NCBI GenBank assembly: GCA_019753285.1 | Contig: JAIELD010000031.1 | Coordinates: forward strand, 1-64,000 | Length of the DNA stretch: 64,000 bases | Source: Beijerinckiaceae bacterium | GTDB lineage: Bacteria > Pseudomonadota > Alphaproteobacteria > Rhizobiales > Beijerinckiaceae | Direction of reading: 5' to 3' | In this document: in pieces, positions 19,954-30,446 of the stretch | Layout of the letters: each line of letters begins with the position of its first letter | Numbering within the stretch: the stretch's first letter is position 1 | Notes under the pieces: generated by a model | Told to the model about the DNA's origin: nothing | Database searches by the model: none | The model's input: only the letters and a program-made list of their open reading frames with translations | Made by a program: the position numbers and the translations under genes

Positions 19954-20589
19954 ATGCGCGATCCGATCGACACCTACAACATGCTCGTGCCCATGGTGGT
20001 CGAGCAATCGAACCGCGGGGAGCGCGCTTTCGACATCTATTCGCGCCTGCTGCGCGAGCGCATCGTCTTCCTCACCGGCCCCGTCGAGGACAACATGGCG
20101 TCGCTCGTGGTCGCCCAGCTCCTGTTTCTCGAGGCTGACAATCCCAAGAAGGAAATCTCGCTCTACATCAATTCGCCGGGTGGGGTCGTGACGTCGGGCT
20201 TGTCCATCTACGACACCATGCAGTTCATCCGTTGCCCCGTTTCGACGCTGTGCGTCGGGCAGGCGGCTTCGATGGGTTCGCTTCTGCTGGCCGGCGGCGA
20301 GAAAGGCATGCGCTTCTGCCTGCCGAACGCACGCGTCATGGTGCATCAGCCCTCCGGCGGTGCACAGGGGCAGGCAACCGACATCCTGATCCAGGCCGAG
20401 GAGATCAAGGGCCTGAAACGCAGGCTTAATGAAATCTACGTGAAGCACACCGGCAACAAGTATGATGACATCGAAGCCGCGCTCGAACGCGACAACTTCA
20501 TGAGCGCCGAGCGAGCCAAGGAATTCGGGCTCGTCGACCAGGTCGTGGCCAAGCGGGCCGACGGCGATGCCGACGAAAAGAAGGGTTGA
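19954..20589 (+). CDS. clpP: ATP-dependent Clp protease proteolytic subunit
   Basis: [42 protein letters not shown]; catalytic [22 protein letters not shown]. Reported ORF start is 19951. Confidence 0.97.
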   Translation: MRDPIDTYNMLVPMVVEQSNRGERAFDIYSRLLRERIVFLTGPVEDNMASLVVAQLLFLEADNPKKEISLYINSPGGVVTSGLSIYDTMQFIRCPVSTLCVGQAASMGSLLLAGGEKGMRFCLPNARVMVHQPSGGAQGQATDILIQAEEIKGLKRRLNEIYVKHTGNKYDDIEAALERDNFMSAERAKEFGLVDQVVAKRADGDADEKKG

Positions 20590-20766
20590 GAACGGTAAGA
20601 ACGCGCTTACCCCGTTTGCGACAAATCTGCGACAAAGCCTCACAGATGCGGTTTATTGTCCGGAACCGCGCCCTAATTTGGTCGTATGGATCGTTGATCA
20701 AACGTGGAGAAATGTGGTTGTTATCGGGATCGGCGCCGATTTTTGAGTCCAGCCGGCGCGTGGCGT

Positions 20767-20781
20767 TTAATGGTTTATTAA
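20767..20781 (+). promoter_or_regulatory. Candidate CtrA full-site box in the clpX leader
   Basis: TTAA-TGGTTTA-TTAA, exact match to TTAA-N7-TTAA. Confidence 0.5.
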
Positions 20782-20903
20782 CCGTGACGCCTCGCAATGG
20801 TGCGGAATTTGAATAAACTGTTTCTGACGAACGGAACTCCAACGGAGGCAGACCAGGCAAAAGGGCCTTTTCACGACCTCCTGTTGCAAGATGGAGAAGA
20901 TTT

Positions 20904-22169
20904 ATGAGCAAGCCCAGTGGGAGCGATTCCAAAAGCACCCTCTACTGCTCGTTCTGCGGCAAGAGCCAGCACGAGGTGCGCAAACTCATTGCCGGTCCCA
21001 CCGTTTTCATCTGCGATGAATGCGTGGAGTTGTGCACCGACATCATCCGCGAGGAATCCAAATCCTCTCTCGTGAAGTCGAAGGACGGCGTGCCCACGCC
21101 AAAGGAGATCGCCAAGGTTCTCGACGATTACGTAATCGGCCAGTTCCATGCCAAGCGCGTCCTGTCGGTCGCCGTGCATAATCATTACAAGCGCCTCAAT
21201 CACGCTCAGAAGAACAACGACATCGAGCTTGCCAAGTCGAACATCCTGCTGATTGGCCCGACCGGCTGCGGCAAGACGTATCTGGCCCAGACGCTCGCCC
21301 GCATCCTCGACGTGCCGTTCACGATGGCGGACGCGACGACGCTCACCGAGGCGGGCTATGTCGGCGAGGATGTCGAGAACATCATCCTCAAATTGCTGCA
21401 GGCCTCCGACTACAATGTCGAGCGGGCGCAGCGCGGCATCGTCTATATCGACGAAATCGACAAGATCAGCCGCAAGTCCGACAACCCGTCGATCACCCGC
21501 GACGTGTCGGGCGAGGGCGTTCAGCAGGCGCTCCTGAAGATCATGGAGGGCACGGTCGCCAGCGTTCCGCCGCAGGGCGGCCGCAAGCATCCGCAGCAGG
21601 AGTTCCTGCAGGTGGATACGACCAACATCCTCTTCATCTGCGGCGGGGCTTTCTCGGGCCTCGAGAAGATCATCTCCGCGCGGGGCAAGGGCACGTCGAT
21701 CGGCTTCGGTGCCAAGGTCGAGGCGCCGGACGACCGCCGCGTCGGCCAGATCTTCCGCACCGTCGAGCCGGAAGACCTGCTGAAGTTCGGTCTCATACCG
21801 GAATTCGTCGGCCGTCTGCCGGTTCTGGCCACACTCGAGGACCTCGACGAAGTTGCGCTGAAGCGCATCCTCACCGAGCCGAAGAATGCGCTCGTCAAGC
21901 AGTATCAGCGCCTGTTCGAGATGGAGAGCGTCGATCTCACCTTCTCCGAGGATGCGCTGACCTCCGTTGCCAAGAAGGCCATCGAACGCCGCACCGGCGC
22001 GCGCGGCTTGCGCTCGATCATGGAGAACATCCTGCTCGACACGATGTTCGATCTGCCTGGCCTCGAGGGCGTGGAACAGGTGGTCATCGGCGCAGAGGTC
22101 GTCGATGGCAACGCGAAGCCGCTCTATATCTACGGCGAGCGCGCGGCCGAGGCGACCGCGAGCGCCTGA
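20904..22169 (+). CDS. clpX: ATP-dependent protease ATP-binding subunit ClpX
   Basis: Zn-binding N-domain [57 protein letters not shown]. Confidence 0.98.
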   Translation: MSKPSGSDSKSTLYCSFCGKSQHEVRKLIAGPTVFICDECVELCTDIIREESKSSLVKSKDGVPTPKEIAKVLDDYVIGQFHAKRVLSVAVHNHYKRLNHAQKNNDIELAKSNILLIGPTGCGKTYLAQTLARILDVPFTMADATTLTEAGYVGEDVENIILKLLQASDYNVERAQRGIVYIDEIDKISRKSDNPSITRDVSGEGVQQALLKIMEGTVASVPPQGGRKHPQQEFLQVDTTNILFICGGAFSGLEKIISARGKGTSIGFGAKVEAPDDRRVGQIFRTVEPEDLLKFGLIPEFVGRLPVLATLEDLDEVALKRILTEPKNALVKQYQRLFEMESVDLTFSEDALTSVAKKAIERRTGARGLRSIMENILLDTMFDLPGLEGVEQVVIGAEVVDGNAKPLYIYGERAAEATASA

Positions 22170-22412
22170 CGGCGATCGCGGCGGCGGCCTTCCTGCCGCC
22201 TCCGCTTCGGCCAAAATAGTTGCATTTCAACGGCTTGAAATCCGTTATCTGCGTGCACAAGTTTTGTCTCAACAGTCAGCGTCTGTTTCGCTGTTTCAAA
22301 GAAAAAGCTGCTGCCGGAAGGTGTCGATCGACCGGTTTCAGCTTCGGCGGTCAGCTCCGTTCTCCTTGGTAATGCAAGCTGAATTAGGCCGGCGCCGAGA
22401 CAAGGAAATGCA

Positions 22413-24848
22413 ATGAGCACCTCTAAATCACGTCCGCCGCTGGTTGCCGGAGAGATCGGCAGCTATCCGGTTCTGCCGCTCCGCGACATCGTCGTTTTCC
22501 CTCACATGATCGTCCCGCTCTTCGTCGGCCGCGAGAAGTCCATCTCCGCGCTCGAAGAGGTGATGAAATCCGAGCGCTATATCCTCCTCGCCACGCAGGA
22601 GAACGCGACCGATGACGATCCCGACACGTCGGCCATCCACAAGGTCGGCACGCTGGCGACCGTTCTCCAGCTTCTTAAGTTGCCCGACGGCACCGTGAAG
22701 GTGCTGGTCGAGGGCGCGTCGCGCGCAAAGATCGGCTCCTATATCCGTTCGGAGGATTACTACGAGGCGATGGCGGAAGTCATTGCCGACGATGAAGACA
22801 ACAAGATCGAAGTGCAGGCCCTCGCCCGCTCGGTCGTGACCGAGTTCGAAGGCTATGTGAAGCTCAACAAGAAGATCTCGCCCGAGGTCGTCTCTTCGGT
22901 CGGCCAGATCGAGGACTTCGCAAAGCTTGCCGATACGGTCGCGTCGCATCTCGCGGTCAAGATCGCCGACAAGCAGGCGATCCTCGAAATGTCCTCGGTC
23001 GCGAAGCGCCTTGAGAAGGTGCTCGGCCTGATGGAGAGCGAAATCTCCGTCCTTCAGGTCGAGAAGCGGATCCGCACGCGCGTCAAGCGCCAGATGGAGA
23101 AGACGCAGCGCGAATACTACCTCAACGAGCAGATCAAGGCGATCCAGAAGGAGCTTGGCGACGGGGACGACGCCAAGGACGACCTTGCCGAACTGGAAGA
23201 GAAGATCAAGGCAACCAAGCTCTCCAAGGAGGCGCGCGAAAAGTCGCTGCACGAGTTGAAGAAGTTGCGCCAGATGTCGCCCATGTCCGCGGAAGCGACG
23301 GTCGTCCGCAATTATCTCGACTGGATGCTGTCGCTCCCGTGGGGCAAGAAGAGCAAGGTCAAGAAGGATCTCGGCGCGGCGCAGGCGTTGCTCGACGCGG
23401 AGCACTTCGCGCTCGACAAGGTCAAGGACCGCATCGTCGAGTATCTCGCGGTGCAGACCCGTACGAACAAGCTCAATGGCCCGATCCTCTGCCTCGTCGG
23501 TCCTCCTGGCGTCGGCAAGACCTCGCTCGGCAAATCGATCGCCAAGGCGACGGGCCGCGAATTCGTGCGCATGTCGCTTGGCGGCGTCCGCGACGAGGCC
23601 GAGATCCGTGGCCACCGCCGCACCTATATCGGCTCGATGCCCGGCAAGATCATCCAGTCGCTCCGCAAGACCAAGACGGCAAACCCGCTGTTCCTGCTCG
23701 ATGAGATCGACAAGATGGGCCAGGACTTCCGTGGCGACCCGTCCTCGGCGTTGCTGGAGGTGCTCGACCCCGAGCAGAACTCGACCTTCAACGACCACTA
23801 TCTCGAGGTCGATTTCGATCTGTCGAACATCATGTTCGTGACGACGGCGAATACGCTGAACATCCCCGGGCCCTTGATGGACCGCATGGAGATCATCCGC
23901 ATCGCCGGCTACACGGAAGAAGAAAAGGTCGAGATCGCGCGCAAGCACCTGATCTCCGCCTCACTTCTGAAGCATGGCTTGAGCTCGAGCGAATGGTCGA
24001 TCACCGACAGCGCGCTGCTGATGCTGGTCCGCCGCTATACGCGTGAGGCCGGCGTCCGCAATCTGGAGCGCGAAGTGTCCAATCTCGTCCGCAAGGCCGT
24101 GAAGGACATTCTTCTGATGAAGACGACGACAGTCGTCGTCGACGAGAAGAAGCTCGAGGAGTATCTCGGAGCGCCGCGCTTCCGGTTCGGCGAGGCTGAG
24201 ACCGAGGATCAGGTTGGCGTCGTCACGGGCCTTGCCTGGACCGAGGTCGGGGGCGAACTGCTCACGATCGAAGGCGTCATGATGCCTGGCAAAGGCAAGA
24301 TGATTGTCACCGGCAATCTGAAGGACGTGATGAAGGAGTCGATCTCTGCGGCGGCGACCTATGTGAAGTCGCGCGCGCTCGATTTCGGCATCAAGCCGTC
24401 GCAATTCGACGAAAAGGACGTGCACGTTCACGTTCCGGAGGGTGCTACGCCGAAGGACGGTCCGTCGGCCGGCATCGCAATGGCGACAGCCATCACCTCG
24501 ATGATGACTGGTATTCCGATCCATCGTTCGATCGCGATGACCGGCGAGGTGACGCTGCGCGGCCGGGTTCTGCCGATCGGTGGGCTCAAGGAAAAGCTGC
24601 TCGCGGCCTTGCGCGGCGGCCTCACCAAGGTGCTGATCCCTGAGGACAATGTGAAGGACCTCGCTGACCTTCCGGCATCGGTGAAGAACGGGCTTGAGAT
24701 CGTGCCTGTGTCGCGCATGGACCAGGTTCTGGAGCATGCGCTGGTGTCGAAGCCGGTCGCGTTCAGCGCCGAAGAGGTTCAGGCCCTGACAACTGCAAAG
24801 CTGCCGCCCAAGGTCGACGATGACAAGGCGACCATGGTCGCGCACTGA
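22413..24848 (+). CDS. lon: Endopeptidase La (Lon)
   Basis: [42 protein letters not shown]; catalytic [18 protein letters not shown]. Confidence 0.98.
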   Translation: MSTSKSRPPLVAGEIGSYPVLPLRDIVVFPHMIVPLFVGREKSISALEEVMKSERYILLATQENATDDDPDTSAIHKVGTLATVLQLLKLPDGTVKVLVEGASRAKIGSYIRSEDYYEAMAEVIADDEDNKIEVQALARSVVTEFEGYVKLNKKISPEVVSSVGQIEDFAKLADTVASHLAVKIADKQAILEMSSVAKRLEKVLGLMESEISVLQVEKRIRTRVKRQMEKTQREYYLNEQIKAIQKELGDGDDAKDDLAELEEKIKATKLSKEAREKSLHELKKLRQMSPMSAEATVVRNYLDWMLSLPWGKKSKVKKDLGAAQALLDAEHFALDKVKDRIVEYLAVQTRTNKLNGPILCLVGPPGVGKTSLGKSIAKATGREFVRMSLGGVRDEAEIRGHRRTYIGSMPGKIIQSLRKTKTANPLFLLDEIDKMGQDFRGDPSSALLEVLDPEQNSTFNDHYLEVDFDLSNIMFVTTANTLNIPGPLMDRMEIIRIAGYTEEEKVEIARKHLISASLLKHGLSSSEWSITDSALLMLVRRYTREAGVRNLEREVSNLVRKAVKDILLMKTTTVVVDEKKLEEYLGAPRFRFGEAETEDQVGVVTGLAWTEVGGELLTIEGVMMPGKGKMIVTGNLKDVMKESISAAATYVKSRALDFGIKPSQFDEKDVHVHVPEGATPKDGPSAGIAMATAITSMMTGIPIHRSIAMTGEVTLRGRVLPIGGLKEKLLAALRGGLTKVLIPEDNVKDLADLPASVKNGLEIVPVSRMDQVLEHALVSKPVAFSAEEVQALTTAKLPPKVDDDKATMVAH

Positions 24849-24885
24849 GCGGCTTTGTCCGAGCAGACTTGCCTAAATAAAAAGC

Positions 24886-24908
24886 CGGCCCTCGTGGCCG
24901 GCTTTTTC
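24886..24908 (+). terminator. Intrinsic terminator after lon
   Basis: AAAAAGCCGGCC-ctcgt-GGCCGGCTTTTT hairpin. Confidence 0.85.
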
Positions 24909-25019
24909 ATGTGTGCGGCGATGACGTGCGGCACAAGCGAATGTGAAGAAGAGTCTACCGCCGCCGTTTCGCCGATCGGTTATGCTTCTCGGCATCTTCT
25001 TCCCTTGGTGAGGTCTCAA

Positions 25020-25340
25020 ATGCCGCCGACTGCAACGCGCCTTTTGCCGCTTCGCTCGCAGGCACTCGCCGTTTTCCTTGTGGTCGCCCATTTCCTTGCG
25101 GCGCCAGCATCGGCGACCGAACAGGGCCGTCGCCAGGATGCGGCTCCTCCCATCGCGGCAAAGGGTGACAAACGAGCGGGTGCTGAGGACCGATCCTGCG
25201 GCGGCCGTGCAGAGTCTACCGGCTCTGTGCCGCGCGCTCCCAATGTTCGCAACGGACAGCCGGATTGCGCCAGAGGCGATCGCCGACCGGATGAAGCCTA
25301 TGTGAACCTGCCGAGCAATGGCGGCGGTGGCGGCATGTAG
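25020..25340 (+). CDS. Small putative secreted protein
   Basis: MPPTATRLLPLRSQALAVFLVVAHFLAAPASATEQ signal peptide; short Gly-rich C-terminus; no family recognised. Confidence 0.45.
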   Translation: MPPTATRLLPLRSQALAVFLVVAHFLAAPASATEQGRRQDAAPPIAAKGDKRAGAEDRSCGGRAESTGSVPRAPNVRNGQPDCARGDRRPDEAYVNLPSNGGGGGM

Positions 25341-25370
25341 GCGCCAAGGCAGTCTTGAGCATGCGGCCGT

Positions 25371-26705
25371 CTAGACGTGCTGCTCCATGCGCGAATGTTT
25401 CTTGGTGTCTGGCAGCCAGAGGTAGACGAGAAGCGACACGAAGATGCAGGCCGTCGCATACCAGTAGAAGCCTTGCTCCCAGCCCGCGAGCTTGAAGGAT
25501 TGGGCGATGCCGTCGACTGTGCCGCCGAACACGGCGGCCGTGATGGCGTAGGGAATGCCGACGCCCATGGCGCGCACCGAGGTCGGGAAAAGCTCTGTCT
25601 TGATGACCGCAGTGATCGAGGTGTATCCCGAGACGATCGCCCACGCGGCGCAGACGAGCAGAAAGGCCGTAAACGGATCTTTCGTGGTCTGGAGCGTCGA
25701 GAGCAGGGTATAGGTGAAGGCTGTGCCCATGACGCCGAAGAACAGTAGAAGCGGCTTGCGGCCGATCCTATCCGAGATTGCGCCGTAAATGGGCTGGATC
25801 AGCACGGCGAAAAGCAGCGAGCCGGCGGTGACCCAGGTGGTCTGCGCGTCGGTGAGGCCGACAGACTGTTTCAGGAATTTCTGCATGTATGTCGTGTAGG
25901 TATAGAAGGCCGATGTGCCCCCTACCGTAACGCCGATCACCAACAGCAGGGCTTTCCAGTGCTTGATGAGTTCGCGGAACGGCGCGCGCTCCTTCACCAT
26001 CTTCTGTGCATCTTTGAAATGATCCGTTTCGTGCATGTCGCGACGCATCGTGAAGGCGATGATCGCAAGGCCGGCGCCGATGAAGAACGGAATGCGCCAG
26101 CCCCAGGCCTTGATCTCGTCGATGGTCAGGAAAAAATGCTGCAGCACGAGCAGCGTCACGAGCGCGAGAAGCTGTCCGCCGATCAAGGTCATGTACCAGA
26201 CGCCGGAATAGAATCCACGGCGGTTGGGGTGCGACATCTCGCTGAGATAGGTTGAGGATGATCCGTATTCGCCGCCCTGGCTGAGCCCCTGGAGCAACCG
26301 CGCGAAGGTGAGGAGAGCCGGAGACCACAGGCCGATGTCGAGCGAAGACGGCGTGAGCGCGATGATGAGCGAGCCGAAGCACATCAACAGCACAGAGATG
26401 GTGAGCGAGCCGCGCCGGCCATATTTGTCGGCAAGCCAGCCGAACACCACCGAGCCAAACGGCCGCGCGATGAAGCCGAGCGCAAACACGATCGACGCGA
26501 AGAGCTGCTGCTGGCCCTTGTCGACGCTGGCGAAGAAATTCTGCGCGAAATAGAGCTGAAACGCGGCAAAGACGTAGACGTCGTACCACTCGACGAGGTT
26601 GCCGGCCGAGCCGATCAGGATCGCCTTGACGCGCCGCCTGGTGTCCGCCGCGTCAAACCCATCACCGACGACAGCGAACTCGCCGCCTTTCAAGAGCTCG
26701 CTCAT
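25371..26705 (-). CDS. MFS transporter, metabolite:H+ symporter (MHS) type, alpha-ketoglutarate permease-like
   Basis: GNLVEWYDVYVFAAFQLYFAQNFF; GFIARPFGSVVFGWLADKYGRRGSL; LLQGLSQGGEYGSSSTYLSEM. Confidence 0.9.
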   Translation of the reverse strand: MSELLKGGEFAVVGDGFDAADTRRRVKAILIGSAGNLVEWYDVYVFAAFQLYFAQNFFASVDKGQQQLFASIVFALGFIARPFGSVVFGWLADKYGRRGSLTISVLLMCFGSLIIALTPSSLDIGLWSPALLTFARLLQGLSQGGEYGSSSTYLSEMSHPNRRGFYSGVWYMTLIGGQLLALVTLLVLQHFFLTIDEIKAWGWRIPFFIGAGLAIIAFTMRRDMHETDHFKDAQKMVKERAPFRELIKHWKALLLVIGVTVGGTSAFYTYTTYMQKFLKQSVGLTDAQTTWVTAGSLLFAVLIQPIYGAISDRIGRKPLLLFFGVMGTAFTYTLLSTLQTTKDPFTAFLLVCAAWAIVSGYTSITAVIKTELFPTSVRAMGVGIPYAITAAVFGGTVDGIAQSFKLAGWEQGFYWYATACIFVSLLVYLWLPDTKKHSRMEQHV

Positions 26706-26871
26706 GTTTAACTCCCATTTCGCCGGCGTCGGTATCGACCGAAACGTCATTCGTCCGTTGTCGTCGCAGCCATGCGCTCCTATTTATCATCATGATCAAC
26801 CGCGCTCCTGAACGCATTGCAAGAAGAAAAGCGGCTTTGCTTTGGTTCAGAGCGGATGGGAGGAGGGTTGC

Positions 26872-27258
26872 ATGGGCAAGAGTTTGATCGCGACGCTGAC
26901 CGGGGTGCTGGCACTGTCGCTCGGCGGCTGTGCGGTCGAGGTCGTCGGGACAGGCATCGCGGGCAACAAGCAAGCAACGGTGCGCGCATCGAACGTCGAG
27001 TCCGTCGTGGACGAAACCGGGCGCTGCGAGGCGGATGTGCGGATCGATCCGGCCGCGCTGCGCTCCAACCGTCCGTCAGGTCTCGTCGGTCGGACCGAAT
27101 GCGATGTCGTCGCTATCAAGGGTCGGCCGGCCGAGGTCGTGATCCGCGATGGCGGACCCATTCGACGGACGACGATGCTCTATGACGATCGCGACGGTCC
27201 GGTGGACTATCTGTTTGAAAACAACCGGCTCGCCCGTATCACGCGCCATGCGCGTTGA
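26872..27258 (+). CDS. Putative lipoprotein
   Basis: MGKSLIATLTGVLALSLGGCAVEV lipobox; small conserved-looking domain. Confidence 0.6.
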   Translation: MGKSLIATLTGVLALSLGGCAVEVVGTGIAGNKQATVRASNVESVVDETGRCEADVRIDPAALRSNRPSGLVGRTECDVVAIKGRPAEVVIRDGGPIRRTTMLYDDRDGPVDYLFENNRLARITRHAR

Positions 27259-27270
27259 TGTTCGCATCGT

Positions 27271-29148
27271 TCAGGCGGCGCTGGCTTCCTCGAGCTCGGC
27301 GGTTGCAGCAAGCCATGCTTCCTCGTCCGCGCTGATCTTCGCCATGAGCTCGGCGCGGTTGCGGGAATATTGTGCCGCACGCTGCGGGTCGTCACGATAA
27401 AGCCCCGGCTGCGCAAGCGCCTTATCCACGCGTTTTAGAAGATCGTTGAACTTGGCGATCTGCGCTTCGAGTTGCTCGATGCGCTTGCGGATCGGCCCGA
27501 GCGGCACGCGCTGCTTTTGAACCGGCTTCTTTTCCTCGACGAGAACCAGCTTTGCCGCCGCGCTTTCGGCTTTGGCGCTGGAGTTGCGGCCAGAGACAAT
27601 GAGCTTGGCGTATTCGTCGAGGTCTCCATCATAAGGCGAGACGCCGCCATCGGCGACCAGCCACAGGCGGTCGCAGCTCGCGTCGATCAGATAGCGGTCA
27701 TGGCTGACGATCACCACCGCGCCCTTGTATTCGGCGACCGCGCGGATGAGCGCCTCGCGCATCTCGATGTCGAGATGGTTGGTCGGCTCGTCGAGGATGA
27801 GGAGATGCGGCCCGTCGAATGCGGCAAGTCCGAGCAGCAGGCGCGCCCGCTCGCCGCCAGAGAGATTCTTGATCGGCGTATCGGCCTTCGAGAAGGGAAA
27901 GCCGAGTTGCGCCGCTCTGGCGCGCACCTTGGCGTCCGGCGCATCGGGCATCTTTGCCTTGACCATCGAGACCGGCGTCTCGTTGACTTGAAGCTCGTCG
28001 AGCTGGTGCTGGGCGAAGTAGGCGACGTTGAGACGGCTGGAGCGCCGCATTTCGCCTTTCATCGGCTTCAGCCGGTCGGCCAGCAGCTTGACGAATGTCG
28101 ACTTGCCGTTTCCGTTCGCGCCGAGCAGGCCGATGCGGTCGTCATCGGCGATGGAGAGCGACAGCTTCTTCAGGACCTCGCGGTCGCCATAGCCGATCGA
28201 TACGCCTTCGAGCGCGATGAGAGGCGGAGCAAGTGCCTTGGCGGGCGAGGGCAGGTGGATCGTCACCTGTTCCTCATTAGGCAGGAGGTCGATCACCTCC
28301 ATCTTTTCGAGCCGCTTGAGCCTCGACTGCGCCTGCGTCGCCTTGCTTGCCTTTGCCCGGAAGCGCTCGACGAACGACATCAGGTGCTTGCGTTCCAGTG
28401 ACTGCTTGACGGCGGCCTTTTCAAGCAGCAGGCGCTTTTCCGCACGCATCCGGGCGAAGTCGGTGTAGCCGCCCTTGTAGAGCGTCATCTTGCCTTGCTC
28501 GAGATGCAGGATGTGGTTGGCGATGGCGTCGAGAAAATCGCGATCATGGCTGACGGTCAGCACCGTGTGCGGATAGCGGGCGAGATAATCCTGCAGCCAG
28601 AGCGCGCCTTCAAGGTCGAGATAGTTGGTCGGCTCATCGAGGAGCAACAGGTCCGGCTGCATGAAGAGGACCGCGGCGAGCGCCACGCGCATCCGCCAGC
28701 CGCCGGAAAAATCCGAGCAGGGCAGGGCCTGTTTGGCCGCATCGAAGCCGAGACCGTTGAGAATCGACGCGGCCCGTGCCGGCGCGGCATGCGCTTCGAT
28801 GTCGATCAGCCGGGTCTGGATGTCCGCGATCCGCATCGGGTCGGTGGCGGTTTCAGCCTCCGCAAGAAGAGCCGTGCGCTCGATGTCCGCAGCAAGCACG
28901 AAGTCGAGCAGGCTGTCCGGCCCGCCCGGCGCTTCCTGCGCGACCCGTCCCATTCGGGCGCGCTGCGGCAGGCCGACCGTGCCGCTTTCAGGCTGCAATT
29001 CCCCGGCAATCAGGTTGAACAGGGTCGTCTTGCCGGTGCCGTTCCTGCCGACGAGTCCGACGCGCGCGCCGTCCGGCAAGGCCACGGTTGCGTGGTCGAG
29101 CAGGAGCCTGTCGCCAAGGCGGTAGGTCAGTTCGTTGAAATGCAGCAT
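27271..29148 (-). CDS. ABC-F family ATPase (Uup/YheS-like)
   Basis: Two ABC domains (GRNGTGKTT, GANGNGKST), LLLDEPTNYLD / LILDEPTNHLD, C-terminal coiled coil. Confidence 0.93.
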   Translation of the reverse strand: MLHFNELTYRLGDRLLLDHATVALPDGARVGLVGRNGTGKTTLFNLIAGELQPESGTVGLPQRARMGRVAQEAPGGPDSLLDFVLAADIERTALLAEAETATDPMRIADIQTRLIDIEAHAAPARAASILNGLGFDAAKQALPCSDFSGGWRMRVALAAVLFMQPDLLLLDEPTNYLDLEGALWLQDYLARYPHTVLTVSHDRDFLDAIANHILHLEQGKMTLYKGGYTDFARMRAEKRLLLEKAAVKQSLERKHLMSFVERFRAKASKATQAQSRLKRLEKMEVIDLLPNEEQVTIHLPSPAKALAPPLIALEGVSIGYGDREVLKKLSLSIADDDRIGLLGANGNGKSTFVKLLADRLKPMKGEMRRSSRLNVAYFAQHQLDELQVNETPVSMVKAKMPDAPDAKVRARAAQLGFPFSKADTPIKNLSGGERARLLLGLAAFDGPHLLILDEPTNHLDIEMREALIRAVAEYKGAVVIVSHDRYLIDASCDRLWLVADGGVSPYDGDLDEYAKLIVSGRNSSAKAESAAAKLVLVEEKKPVQKQRVPLGPIRKRIEQLEAQIAKFNDLLKRVDKALAQPGLYRDDPQRAAQYSRNRAELMAKISADEEAWLAATAELEEASAA

Positions 29149-29221
29149 GATAAGCTGCGCTTACCGTGAACGCCGGCCGTTTACAACCATTCGCGCTGCA
29201 TCGCAGCACGGCGGCAAAAGT

Positions 29222-29746
29222 CTATCTCGTCGCCGTCAGCCCGTCAGAGCCGAGTTCGCGCTGCAGAAGAATGAGGTCCACTGACGGCGCAGCGCCGGTC
29301 AATCGCGTCAACAGCGCATGCACCTGCCCGCGATGATGGGTCTGATGGTTGAAGAAATGGTCGAGCGCCGGCGCCAGCGGCTGGCTTATGGTCATGGGAT
29401 TGGTGACCGTGCGGTAGGTGACCGGTTCAAAAAGGCTGGACTCGCTTTGACGATCGACGAAGGCGACGATCCTGTCATCTTCCGCGATGCGCGCCTTACG
29501 CAGCGGCTCCAGCTCGTCGAACAGGATGTGGTCGAGCGTATAGGGCGGAGCAACGTCGCCGTTGAACCGCGCCAGCCAGAGCCGGTCGGTCACGACGAGA
29601 TGGTTGAGCGTCCCGAGCACGGATTTGAAGAAAGCGCCGCAGTCACGGCGGAGATCCTCCAGCGAGACTTCGGCGGCAGCAGCGTAGATACGCTCGTTCG
29701 CCCAACGGTTATAGGCTGCCATTCCGACATATCGTGCTTTCAACAT
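29222..29746 (-). CDS. DinB family protein
   Basis: YNRWANERIYAAAAE; LNHLVVTDRLWLARF; HFFNHQTHHRGQVHALL. Confidence 0.88.
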   Translation of the reverse strand: MLKARYVGMAAYNRWANERIYAAAAEVSLEDLRRDCGAFFKSVLGTLNHLVVTDRLWLARFNGDVAPPYTLDHILFDELEPLRKARIAEDDRIVAFVDRQSESSLFEPVTYRTVTNPMTISQPLAPALDHFFNHQTHHRGQVHALLTRLTGAAPSVDLILLQRELGSDGLTATR

Positions 29747-29885
29747 GGGCTTGCCTCCGCCTGATCCCGAAGCCGATAGATCACGCGCTCCGCCGGGTCA
29801 ATTGGCGTGCCGGCGTCCTTGCCCCTTTCCGCCACGATGGCTATAAGCCCGACGGAACCACGCAATCTTGCACAAGGACGCACAA

Positions 29886-30308
29886 ATGGCCGTTGAACAC
29901 ACCTTCTCCATCATTAAGCCGGACGCGACGAAGCGTAACCTGACCGGTGCGATCAACGCCGTGATCGAGAAGGCCGGACTGCGCATCGTGGCGCAGAAGC
30001 GCATCCACATGACGCGCAAGCAGGCCGAAACGTTCTATGCGGTGCACAAGGAGCGCCCGTTCTTCGGCGAGCTGGTAGATTTCATGATTTCCGAGCCGGT
30101 CGTGGTTCAGGTGCTGGAGGGCGAGAACGCCGTCAGCCATTATCGCGACGTGATGGGCGCGACCAATCCGGCCAATGCCGCGGAAGGCACCATCCGCAAA
30201 CTGTTCGCACTCTCGATCGGCGAGAATTCATCGCACGGCTCAGACAGCGTCGAGAACGCGAAAATCGAGATCGCACAGTTTTTCTCGGGCAACGAAATCG
30301 TCGGCTGA
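29886..30308 (+). CDS. ndk: Nucleoside diphosphate kinase
   Basis: [62 protein letters not shown]. Confidence 0.98.
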   Translation: MAVEHTFSIIKPDATKRNLTGAINAVIEKAGLRIVAQKRIHMTRKQAETFYAVHKERPFFGELVDFMISEPVVVQVLEGENAVSHYRDVMGATNPANAAEGTIRKLFALSIGENSSHGSDSVENAKIEIAQFFSGNEIVG

Positions 30309-30446
30309 TCCGCAGTCCGGAGCCGGGCCCCGCTGGCCCGGCTCTAACTGATCGTCGATTGACGGCCAGGCGTGCCGTTCTGTCGATGATGCCTGCCATC
30401 AAGAAATTATATTTGCTTCGGCGTTCGATTTTCGCATTCTGGCGGC

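Noticed and set aside
20871-22214. 447-aa minus-strand ORF opposite clpX
   Set aside because: Antisense shadow; the sense strand is unambiguous ClpX.
22231-22260. Heat-shock (sigma-32) promoter for lon at CTTGAAATCC...
   Set aside because: The CTTGAA -35-like element is present, but I could not find a convincing alphaproteobacterial -10 at the right distance.
22428-23948. 506-aa minus-strand ORF opposite lon
   Set aside because: Antisense shadow of a highly conserved gene, no recognisable motifs.
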